Shown here piece after piece: positions 8,043 to 13,459 of a stretch of DNA of 13,459 nt. Under the pieces are notes generated by a model that worked only from the letters and a program-made list of their open reading frames with translations, was not told the origin of the DNA and did no database searches. How positions within the stretch are numbered: the first letter of the stretch is position 1; each line of letters starts with the position of its first letter. The position numbers and the translations under genes are program-made. The stretch is from an uncultured Bacteroidales bacterium (GTDB lineage Bacteria; Bacteroidota; Bacteroidia; Bacteroidales; P3): the NCBI GenBank assembly GCA_947174375.1, contig CAMWIS010000033.1:1-13459 (forward strand). The letters are read 5' to 3'.

Positions 8043-8066
8043 TTCCTACAAAGTTATTGAATTTTT

Positions 8067-9029
8067 ATGGAAATGAAAGGTGTGTCCGCCGGCGAAGGCG
8101 GGTGTGGAAAACAGGCCTTGATGGATGAAATCCGTCGTTTGAAGAAAGAAAAGAACGTCGTTTTATTGGGACATTATTACCAGGTGCCGGAGATACAGGA
8201 AATCGCCGACTTTGTGGGCGACAGTCTGGCTTTGGCGCAACAGGCCAAGCAAACGACGGCCGATATCATCCTGTTCGCCGGGGTGCATTTCATGGCGGAG
8301 ACGGCCAAGATTCTGAATCCGAACAAAAAGGTGCTGATACCGGATCTGACGGCCGGCTGCTCGTTGGCCGACGCCTGCAAGGCCGAGGACTTGAAAGCCA
8401 TGAAAGCCGAATATCCCGACCACATGGTGCTTTCGTACGTCAACTGCAGCGCGGAGGTCAAATGCCTTTCGGATTTGATTTGTACGTCGGGCAATGCGTT
8501 GAAATTAGTCAAGAGTCTGCCGGCTGACCAAAAGATTTTGTTCGTGCCCGACCGCAATTTGGGTGGCTACATCAACCGCATGACGGGTCGGAATATGCGG
8601 CTGTGGCCGGGTTGCTGCGAGGTGCACGAGATGTTGAAAGCCGAAAACGTATTGAAACTGAAGCAGGCGCATCCGGAAGCCAAACTCATCGCGCATCCGG
8701 AATGCAACCAGGCCGTGTTGGAAGTCGCCGACTTTGTGGGTTCCACGGCCGCCATGCTTAAATTCATCAATGAGGATGCGTCGCCCGCCTATGTCGTGGC
8801 CACGGAAACGGGCATCCTGCACGCCATGGGCAAGACCTGCCCGCAAAAGACGTTCTATATCGCCGGGGCCGACGGCAGCTGCGGTTGCAACGACTGTCCG
8901 CACATGAAGAAGAACACGCTTGAGAAAATCTACCGTTGTCTGGTGGACGAGTCGCCCGAAATCCTGCTTTCGGATGAGGTCATCCAACAGGCGGCCAAGC
9001 CGATAGAAAGAATGTTGCGTATGAGCTAA
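8067..9029 (+). CDS. nadA: quinolinate synthase
   Basis: NadA condenses iminoaspartate with dihydroxyacetone phosphate to quinolinate, the second step of de novo NAD synthesis, using an oxygen-sensitive 4Fe-4S cluster held by three cysteines. In this 320-residue protein these are C98 (AGCSLAD), C184 (the second cysteine of PGCCEVH, in the GxCxVH position) and C277 (CGCNDCPHMK). The substrate-site motif GHYYQ lies at 35-39, with further family signatures VNCSAEVK, PDRNLGGY and HPEC. Length is typical of the shorter NadA type. The first ATG (8067) lies about 18 nt after the predicted transcription start; an alternative ATG at 8073 would remove two residues. Neither nadB nor nadC is adjacent, unlike in many relatives. 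The downstream gene begins 9 nt after the stop, so the two are probably cotranscribed. Confidence 0.96.
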   Translation: MEMKGVSAGEGGCGKQALMDEIRRLKKEKNVVLLGHYYQVPEIQEIADFVGDSLALAQQAKQTTADIILFAGVHFMAETAKILNPNKKVLIPDLTAGCSLADACKAEDLKAMKAEYPDHMVLSYVNCSAEVKCLSDLICTSGNALKLVKSLPADQKILFVPDRNLGGYINRMTGRNMRLWPGCCEVHEMLKAENVLKLKQAHPEAKLIAHPECNQAVLEVADFVGSTAAMLKFINEDASPAYVVATETGILHAMGKTCPQKTFYIAGADGSCGCNDCPHMKKNTLEKIYRCLVDESPEILLSDEVIQQAAKPIERMLRMS

Positions 9030-9038
9030 ACGCTTAAC

Positions 9039-10709
9039 ATGAAAGGCTTTGTAAAAAATCCTATTAAAAAAAACCGCATTTATGCGGTTTTAATTTATGC
9101 GGTTTTCGTGTATGGGGCGATGGCGCAGGGGGTACCGGCCCCGTTCGGCGTGCCGGATTCGCTCTTGGAGACGATGCGGAATATCGTGCCGGCGGGCGGC
9201 GAATACGTCCGGCTGTATCATGCCGACGGCTCGCTTTCGAGCGAGGGTTATACCGTGGACGGCGAACCCGAGGGCTGGTGGCGCAGTTATGACCCGCAGG
9301 GCCGCCTGGTGTCGGAGGGCAACCGCCGGCAGCACCGGTTGGACGGGATATGGGTGTTCTACAACCCGGACGGCAGCCGCAAATCGGAAATCACCTATCG
9401 GCAGGATGCCAGGCAGGGCCGTTCCGTCTATTATACCAAGGCCGGCGTCCAGGAAGAATACTACGAAAAGGATGTGCTCGACGGGTTGCGTTCCCATTAC
9501 GATACGCTGTACCGGCTGACCAAGACGGAACCTTTCGTGAAAGGCGAAAAGGACGGCTTGGTCAAGGAATACGACGGCTCTGGCGAAATCATCTATATAC
9601 GTCTTTACCGGAAGGGCGTCCCGGTTTCGCAACAGGCCTTGAACCGCCGCGACGGGAACGGCCTGCGGCAGGGTGTCTGGATGGCCTTCTATCCGAACGA
9701 CCAGACGGCCTGGGAAGTGCCGTACACCGATGATTTGAAAAACGGCTACTATAAGGAATACGATACGCTCGGCAACATCGTCCGCATCGAAAAATACGTG
9801 ATGGGCGCCGTGGAAGCGGACGCGCCCGAACTGGCCGCCGTTGAGGTATATACAGAATACTACGCCGACGGAAGACCCAAATTGAAAGTGGGTTACAAGA
9901 ACGGCAAGCCGGAGGGCATCTGCCGCGAATACGACAGCGTGACGGGCAAGGTGGTGCGGGGGACGCTGTTCAAGGACGGCGAAATCGTGGGCGGCGGCAT
10001 CATCGACGACAACGGTTATTTTCAGGACGACTGGAAGGAATATTACGCCGACGGCACGTTGCGTTGCGAGGGCCGGTTCAGGAAAGGCCGCAAGCACGGC
10101 CAGTGGAATTACTATTATCCGAGCGGCGCGCTGGAACAGACCGGCGAGTTTGCGGGGGGCCGTTACGAAGGCCGCTGGACGTGGTATTATCCCGACGGCA
10201 GTGTCCGCCTGCAACAGAATTTCCACCGCGGTCTGCCGGACGGTCTGTCGGAGGAATACGATGAAAACGGCGTCCGCATCGCCTACGGACATTACGTGGA
10301 GGGCTTGGAAGAGGGCGAATGGACTTACGTGCGCGGCGGGGAGCGGACGGAGGGCCGCTACAAGGACGGTCAGCGCAGCGGCCTGTGGAAATCCTACTGG
10401 CATGAAAAGGGCAACGCGCTCTCGTTCCGCGGCCATTTCATAGACGGGTTGCCCAACGGCACGCATTACCACTATTGGGACAACGGCAAACTGCGTGAGG
10501 AGGCGCATTACAGCATGGGCCGCCGCATCGGCCATTGGACCAAATACGACGAGAACGGCGAAATCCTCGTGCGGGTTCAGTACAACCGGGCGGAAGAAGA
10601 AGTGAAATACAACGGGAAGCGCACGCTGACGCGGGCCGAGGAAGCCGCCGACCCGGACGAATACTACCGGAACCGTCAGACGGAGACGGAATATCCGGAA
10701 GAGGAATAG
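9039..10709 (+). CDS. secreted MORN-repeat (YwqK-like) protein
   Basis: The 556-residue protein has a signal peptide: basic MKGFVKNPIKKNR, hydrophobic core IYAVLIYAVFVYG, and a probable cut after AMA (residue 29) before Q30. The mature part is roughly a dozen or more 20-24-residue repeats of the form G-x-W-x-x-Y-x-x-x-G-x-x-x-x-x-x-x-x-x-x-G-x-x-x-G, for example YYPDGSVRLQQNFHRGLPDG. These fit the MORN variant repeat (Pfam MORN_2) and YwqK-like proteins. Such repeats form a continuous beta sheet and are thought to mediate binding; no catalytic site is visible. Some databases name the family after a YwqK antitoxin, but no toxin gene is nearby and the protein is exported, so I do not use that name. 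The acidic tail ends EYPEEE. It lies 9 nt after nadA. A terminator-like hairpin and a 15-bp tandem duplication lie inside the signal-peptide codons. Its stop codon touches the 3' end of the tRNA gene on the other strand. Role unknown. Confidence 0.85.
   Translation: MKGFVKNPIKKNRIYAVLIYAVFVYGAMAQGVPAPFGVPDSLLETMRNIVPAGGEYVRLYHADGSLSSEGYTVDGEPEGWWRSYDPQGRLVSEGNRRQHRLDGIWVFYNPDGSRKSEITYRQDARQGRSVYYTKAGVQEEYYEKDVLDGLRSHYDTLYRLTKTEPFVKGEKDGLVKEYDGSGEIIYIRLYRKGVPVSQQALNRRDGNGLRQGVWMAFYPNDQTAWEVPYTDDLKNGYYKEYDTLGNIVRIEKYVMGAVEADAPELAAVEVYTEYYADGRPKLKVGYKNGKPEGICREYDSVTGKVVRGTLFKDGEIVGGGIIDDNGYFQDDWKEYYADGTLRCEGRFRKGRKHGQWNYYYPSGALEQTGEFAGGRYEGRWTWYYPDGSVRLQQNFHRGLPDGLSEEYDENGVRIAYGHYVEGLEEGEWTYVRGGERTEGRYKDGQRSGLWKSYWHEKGNALSFRGHFIDGLPNGTHYHYWDNGKLREEAHYSMGRRIGHWTKYDENGEILVRVQYNRAEEEVKYNGKRTLTRAEEAADPDEYYRNRQTETEYPEEE
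9066..9091. terminator. terminator-like hairpin inside the signal-peptide coding region
   Basis: A 9-bp perfect stem AAAACCGCA/TGCGGTTTT (9070-9078 with 9083-9091) closes the loop TTTA. On the plus strand only four T follow the stem, so termination after nadA would be partial. On the minus strand the stem is followed by eight T, a stronger arrangement, although no minus-strand gene ends here. The hairpin starts 37 nt after the nadA stop and lies within codons 10-18 of the MORN gene. Confidence 0.5.
9079..9108 (+). repeat. 15-bp tandem duplication encoding the signal-peptide core
   Basis: TTTATGCGGTTTT occurs at 9079-9091 and again at 9094-9106, giving two 15-bp units in frame. They encode the repeated peptide IYAV(L/F) in the hydrophobic core. 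Because both copies complement the arm at 9070-9078, either can form the hairpin. Confidence 0.85.
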
Positions 10710-10791
10710 TGCGGATGAAGGGACTCGAACCCATACGCCTTTCGGCACCAGATCCTAAGTCTGGCACGGCTACCAATTACGCCACATCCGC
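10710..10791 (-). tRNA. tRNA-Leu(UAG)
   Basis: Read on the minus strand, an 82-nt cloverleaf starts at 10791. The acceptor stem is GCGGATG/CATCCGC. The D loop contains AATTGGTA. The anticodon arm is CCAGA-CTTAGGA-TCTGG with anticodon TAG at 10757-10755. A long class II variable arm GCC-GAAA-GGC fits leucine, and the T loop is TTCGAGT. The discriminator A is at 10710. CCA is not encoded, since the next bases on that strand are CTA, so it must be added after processing. The T stem ATGGG/CCCTT has one apparent U-U mismatch. The 3' end directly abuts the stop codon of the MORN gene on the opposite strand. Confidence 0.95.
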
Positions 10792-10805
10792 AAGACAATC
10801 GTAGG

Positions 10806-10813
10806 CAAAGTTA
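10806..10813 (-). promoter_or_regulatory. candidate -7 box for tRNA-Leu
   Basis: The minus strand reads TAACTTTG, a full TAnnTTTG match, with a predicted start about 8 nt before the tRNA 5' end. The region 20 nt upstream of the box lies inside the first codons of mnmD and shows no clear TTG, so the promoter overlaps that gene's start. Confidence 0.55.
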
Positions 10814-10823
10814 AGAAAAAATA

Positions 10824-11528
10824 ATGAAACTGTCGGTAGAGGAAACGCAAGACGGCTGGGCGACGCTCTATTTGCCCGAGTGCAACGAGCACTACCATTC
10901 CACGTTCGGCGCGTTCGAGGAGGCGCGGTGGATTTATATCGAACGCGGTTTCGACGTGATGCAGGCCGCGCTGCCGGCCGCGCTGCCGGCCGCCGCGCCG
11001 CTGCGCATTCTGGAGATGGGTTTCGGCACGGGGTTGAACGCGGTGCTGACCGTCCGCGCCGCCGCCCGCGCGCGGCGACAGGTGTTTTATACGGGCGTGG
11101 AGGCCTATCCGCTGTCGCCGGAGATGATATCGGAGCTCGGTTACGCCGCGCGCCTGGGCGCGGAAGCCGGCGGCTATGCGGCCCTGCACGCTCTGCCGTG
11201 GGCGGCGTGGCGGCCGGATTTGCCGTTCACGGCCGTGACGCCTTATTTCCAGGCCCGCAAGGTGCAGGCCTTGTTCGAGACCACCGACTGGCCGGAGCAG
11301 GCCTTCGACCTCATCTATTACGACGCGTTCTCGCCGCGGGTTCAGCCCGAACTCTGGACGGAGGACGTGGCCGCGCGGCTCTACCGGGCGTTGGCGCGGG
11401 GCGGCCGCCTCATCACCTATTGCGCCCAGGGCCGCTGGAAGAAAAACCTGCAGGCGGCCGGCTTCACGCTCAGCCTCTTGCCGGGGCCGGGCGGCAAACG
11501 GGAAATCACGGCCGCCGAAAAGCGGTAA
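10824..11528 (+). CDS. mnmD: tRNA 5-aminomethyl-2-thiouridine(34) methyltransferase MnmD
   Basis: MnmD uses S-adenosylmethionine to methylate 5-aminomethyl-2-thiouridine to the mnm form at wobble position 34 of certain tRNAs. The 234-residue protein corresponds to the methyltransferase half of E. coli MnmC (DUF752 family) and lacks the FAD oxidase half, the monofunctional form expected in many Bacteroidota. Visible motifs are the SAM-binding EMGFGTGLNA (64-73), YYDAFSPRVQPELW (165-178), GGRLITYCAQG (193-203) and PGPGGKREI (220-228). Residues 48-59 (QAALPAALPAAA) come from a 12-bp tandem duplication, probably a surface loop insertion. The start lies 32 nt from the divergent tRNA-Leu gene, so any promoter of its own would fall inside the tRNA gene; I could not identify one. 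The downstream gap to rubrerythrin is 53 nt, with no visible terminator. Confidence 0.9.
   Translation: MKLSVEETQDGWATLYLPECNEHYHSTFGAFEEARWIYIERGFDVMQAALPAALPAAAPLRILEMGFGTGLNAVLTVRAAARARRQVFYTGVEAYPLSPEMISELGYAARLGAEAGGYAALHALPWAAWRPDLPFTAVTPYFQARKVQALFETTDWPEQAFDLIYYDAFSPRVQPELWTEDVAARLYRALARGGRLITYCAQGRWKKNLQAAGFTLSLLPGPGGKREITAAEKR
10968..10991 (+). repeat. 12-bp tandem duplication in mnmD
   Basis: GCGCTGCCGGCC is present twice in direct succession (10968-10979 and 10980-10991), in frame, encoding ALPA-ALPA just before the SAM-binding strand. It looks like simple slippage in GC-rich DNA. Confidence 0.85.
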
Positions 11529-11581
11529 ATCCCGAAAATTTCGTAAATTCGCATTCAATAAGGTTTTAAAACTTCAATGCC

Positions 11582-12160
11582 ATGAAAAAACAACTGAAAG
11601 GAACGCAAACGGAAAAGAATCTCCTTACTTCTTTTGCGGGGGAATCTCAGGCCAAGAACCGCTACACGTTTTTCGCCAAACAGGCGAAGAAAGACGGTTA
11701 TGAACAGATAGCCGGCATTTTCGAGGAAACGGCGCGTCAGGAAGAAGAACACGCCAAAATCTTCTTCAAATATCTGCAGGGCGGCATGGTGGAAGTCACG
11801 GCCATGTTTCCGGCCGGCGAAATCCTCGACACGAAGGCCAACCTGAAGGCGGCCGCCGCCGGCGAGCACGAGGAAGCGAACGATTTGTACCCCAAGTTCG
11901 CCAAAATCGCCGAAAAGGAAGGTTTCCCCGAAATCGCCCACTCTTTCCGTGAAATCGCGGAAGTGGAGGAACAGCACGAAGACCGCTACCTCAAACTGCT
12001 GGAAAACGTAAAGAAAAACCGCGTTTTCAAACGGTCTAAGAAAGTGTATTGGTATTGCCGCAACTGCGGTTACGTGCATTTCGGCACCGCGGCGCCCGAA
12101 GTGTGCCCGGCCTGCAAGCACCCGCAAGCCTATTATCAATTACAGGTAAGGGAATACTAA
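11582..12160 (+). CDS. rbr: rubrerythrin
   Basis: Rubrerythrin reduces hydrogen peroxide to water in the cytoplasm of anaerobes, taking electrons through its rubredoxin domain. The 192-residue length is standard. The N-terminal four-helix ferritin-like domain (about 1-145) carries the diiron ligands: E21 in AGESQAKNRY, E54 and H57 in EEEH, E95 and E98 in GEHEEA, and E129 and H132 in EEQH. The C-terminal rubredoxin domain has C159 and C162 (CRNCGY) and C175 and C178 (CPACKHP). All expected ligands are present. The upstream 53-nt gap holds only an imperfect -7 candidate (TAAATTCG at 11544-11551), so it may be expressed alone or by read-through from mnmD. The stop codon overlaps the start of the sugar permease (TAATG). 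Confidence 0.96.
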   Translation: MKKQLKGTQTEKNLLTSFAGESQAKNRYTFFAKQAKKDGYEQIAGIFEETARQEEEHAKIFFKYLQGGMVEVTAMFPAGEILDTKANLKAAAAGEHEEANDLYPKFAKIAEKEGFPEIAHSFREIAEVEEQHEDRYLKLLENVKKNRVFKRSKKVYWYCRNCGYVHFGTAAPEVCPACKHPQAYYQLQVREY

Positions 12161-13386
12161 TGAAAAATAAGACATCGCCTTTACTCATCATCGGCCTGCT
12201 GTTCTTTATTTTCGGGTTCATCACCTGGCTCAATTCGGTCTTGGTGCCGTTTTTGAAAACCGCCTGCGAGCTGACGAATTTCCAATCGTATTTCGTCACG
12301 TTCGCGTTCTATATCGCCTATTTCGTGCTGGCGCCTTTCGCGTCGGGCATCATCGGGCGGATGGGGTACCGGCGGTCGATGTCGGTGGGGCTGGGGGTCA
12401 TGGCGCTCGGCGCGCTCGTGTTCCTGCCGGCGGCGCTCATACGTTCCTACCCGCTGTTTCTGACGGGACTGTTCCTGCTGGGCGGCGGCCTGACGCTGCT
12501 TCAGACGGCGGCCAATCCGTACGCGGCCGTGCTGGGGTCGCCCGAAAGCGCCGCGCGCCGCATCAGCATCATGGGCGTGTGCAACAAGACGGCCGGTATG
12601 TTGGCGCCGCTGTTGCTCTCGTCGTTCACCATCAAGAAGGCCGAACAGATCCAGTTGCAGATACTGGCCTCCGGCGACAATCCGCTGATGCACGCGCCGC
12701 TGTTGGACGAGTTGGCGCGCCAGTGTATGCTCCCCTATGCCTGTATCGCGCTCAGCCTCTTGCTGCTCGCGGTGTGGATCCGTTTTTCCGCCTTGCCGGA
12801 AATCGCGGAGGAAAAGACCGTCGCCGCCGAAAAATTCTCGCTGCGCCGTTATCCGGCCCTGTGCGGCGGCATCGCGGCCATCTTCTTCTATGTAGGCGCT
12901 GAGGTCATCAGCATCGACACCTTGATCAACTACGCGTTCTCGCTGTCCTACGGTTCCGACTACGCCCGCTGGTTTCCCGTGCTGTCGATGCTCATGCTGC
13001 TGGCCGGTTACTTCATCGGCATCTGGGGCATCCCGCGGCATTTCTCGCAGCGGCAGGCGCTGTTGGCCTCGTGTGCGGGCGGCATCCTGCTCAGCGGCGC
13101 GGCCATCTGCGTGCCGGGCGCGCTCTCGCTGTTCCTGCTCTCGGCCCTCGGGCTCGCCAACGCCATGATATGGCCGGCCGTATGGGGCTTGGCCGTCAAG
13201 GGGCTCGGCCCGCATCTGCCCGTCGGATCGTCGTTGCTGATTATGGCCATCGTGGGCGGCGCCGTCCTGCCGCTGGTCTATGGGTTCGTGGCCGACCGCA
13301 TCGGCCTGCAGGCCGCCTACTTCCTCCTGCCCGTCTGCTACGGCCTCATCGGTCTGTACGGTTGGCGGAATCGGGAAAATAGATAG
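12160..13386 (+). CDS. MFS sugar permease, FucP/GluP type
   Basis: The chosen start ATG at 12160-12162 overlaps the rubrerythrin stop by one base and gives a 408-residue protein with the usual short N-terminus; a longer in-frame start at 12049 would lie inside rbr and add 37 non-membrane residues. About 12 hydrophobic segments are visible. Landmarks of the FucP/GluP branch of the major facilitator superfamily are FGFITWLNSVLVPFLK (18-33), GRMGYRRS (66-73), LLQTAANPY (113-121), FYVGAEVISIDTLINY (243-258) and GLANAMIWPAVWGLA (331-345). Members import L-fucose, glucose, galactose or related sugars by proton (or sodium) symport in the inner membrane; the substrate here cannot be fixed from sequence. 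Overlap with rbr implies translational coupling. No sugar kinase or catabolic gene is seen in the remaining 73 nt of the window. Confidence 0.9.
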   Translation: MKNKTSPLLIIGLLFFIFGFITWLNSVLVPFLKTACELTNFQSYFVTFAFYIAYFVLAPFASGIIGRMGYRRSMSVGLGVMALGALVFLPAALIRSYPLFLTGLFLLGGGLTLLQTAANPYAAVLGSPESAARRISIMGVCNKTAGMLAPLLLSSFTIKKAEQIQLQILASGDNPLMHAPLLDELARQCMLPYACIALSLLLLAVWIRFSALPEIAEEKTVAAEKFSLRRYPALCGGIAAIFFYVGAEVISIDTLINYAFSLSYGSDYARWFPVLSMLMLLAGYFIGIWGIPRHFSQRQALLASCAGGILLSGAAICVPGALSLFLLSALGLANAMIWPAVWGLAVKGLGPHLPVGSSLLIMAIVGGAVLPLVYGFVADRIGLQAAYFLLPVCYGLIGLYGWRNRENR

Positions 13387-13393
13387 GCGCTTC

Positions 13394-13424
13394 TTGGTTT
13401 TATGGGAAAAATCCATTAACTTTG
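13394..13424 (+). promoter_or_regulatory. Bacteroidetes-type promoter for a gene beyond the right edge
   Basis: TTG at 13394-13396 and TAACTTTG at 13417-13424 are separated by exactly 20 nt, a full match to the -33/-7 consensus. Transcription would start near 13431. The ATG at 13436 is followed at once by TGA after one codon (ATG GCG TGA), so the true start is probably outside the window. It begins 8 nt after the permease stop, with no intrinsic terminator between. Confidence 0.7.
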
Positions 13425-13459
13425 GAGGCTTATAAATGGCGTGAAATATTTATTAATAA

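Larger units (their letters stand above)
7524..8066. other. 543-nt AT-rich intergenic region between divergent operons
   Basis: This gap is far richer in A and T than the flanking genes. It holds the rpiB promoter at its left end, the nadA promoter at its right end, and an inverted repeat at 7939-8001. GTTCATAAA occurs twice, at 7629-7637 and 7805-7813. The only open frame of note (7605-7820, 71 codons) has an unprotein-like composition and I do not call it a gene. I see no tRNA, no recognisable riboswitch and no terminator hairpin in the middle part (about 7605-7935). An unannotated small RNA cannot be excluded by eye. Confidence 0.7.

Noticed and set aside
7524..8066. Replication origin
   Set aside because: The region is AT-rich, but I found no DnaA-box sequence (TTATNCACA) in either strand and no dnaA or dnaN nearby.
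8043..8066. NAD-sensing riboswitch before nadA
   Set aside because: The predicted transcription start leaves only about 18 nt of leader, too short for any known NAD riboswitch.
9039..10709. YwqK-family antitoxin of a toxin-antitoxin pair
   Set aside because: No toxin gene is adjacent, and the protein is long and carries a signal peptide. The repeat family alone does not support that role.
9090..10748. 552-codon minus-strand open frame opposite the MORN gene
   Set aside because: It is antisense to a clear repeat protein with a signal peptide and runs into the tRNA gene.
12049..12159. Longer start for the sugar permease
   Set aside because: It would add 37 non-membrane residues lying within the rubredoxin domain codons of rbr. 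The ATG at 12160 gives normal family length and a stop-start overlap.
12181..13416. 411-codon minus-strand open frame opposite the permease
   Set aside because: Its translation is dominated by R, Q, H, E and D, the mirror of hydrophobic membrane codons on the other strand.
1..13459. Mobile element, phage, CRISPR or defence island
   Set aside because: No transposase, integrase, repeat-spacer pattern or nuclease/helicase cluster was found. The genes are mostly housekeeping or envelope genes with similar base composition.

Overview
This window looks like ordinary chromosome from a GC-rich member of the Bacteroidota, most likely order Bacteroidales. The evidence is the gene content (DUF4175 membrane protein, Cbp1-type coiled-coil lipoprotein, monofunctional MnmD, FucP/GluP-type sugar permease) and several matches to the Bacteroidetes promoter form (-33 TTG or TTTG, about 20 nt spacer, -7 TAnnTTTG). 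Start codons are preceded by A-rich stretches rather than strong Shine-Dalgarno sequences. I see no transposase, integrase, phage gene, CRISPR array or rRNA. Genus cannot be assigned from the sequence alone.

Layout, left to right. (1) 1-3530, minus: a DUF4175-type protein with three N-terminal membrane helices and a very long Q/E-rich helical tail; its end coincides with the window edge. (2) 3531-3673: a divergent promoter region. (3) 3674-4765, plus: a Cbp1-family coiled-coil lipoprotein, closed by a strong bidirectional terminator at 4804-4838. (4) 7523 back to 4885, minus: a compact operon rpiB - LUD/4Fe-4S protein (LutB-like) - deoC, with gaps of 13 and 7 nt, its own promoter at 7571-7601 and the shared terminator at its end. 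(5) 7524-8066: a 543-nt AT-rich intergenic region with divergent promoters and an inverted repeat. (6) 8067-10709, plus: nadA (quinolinate synthase) followed 9 nt later by a secreted MORN-repeat protein. (7) 10710-10791, minus: tRNA-Leu(UAG), abutting the stop codon of the MORN gene. (8) 10824-13386, plus: mnmD, then rubrerythrin and an MFS sugar permease whose start codon overlaps the rubrerythrin stop (TAATG). (9) 13394-13424: a near-perfect promoter for a gene beyond the right edge.

Functionally the window holds pentose/deoxyribose phosphate catabolism (RpiB, DeoC) with an unexplained iron-sulfur redox protein between them, NAD biosynthesis (NadA, which carries an oxygen-sensitive cluster), peroxide defence (rubrerythrin), sugar uptake, tRNA wobble modification, and two envelope proteins. 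Together these suit an anaerobic, sugar-fermenting gut- or oral-type bacterium. I do not see a clear new multi-gene system. The points most worth a second look are the orphan LutB-like protein in the rpiB-deoC operon, the terminator-like hairpin plus tandem duplication built into the signal peptide of the MORN protein, and the zero-spacing convergence of that gene with tRNA-Leu.
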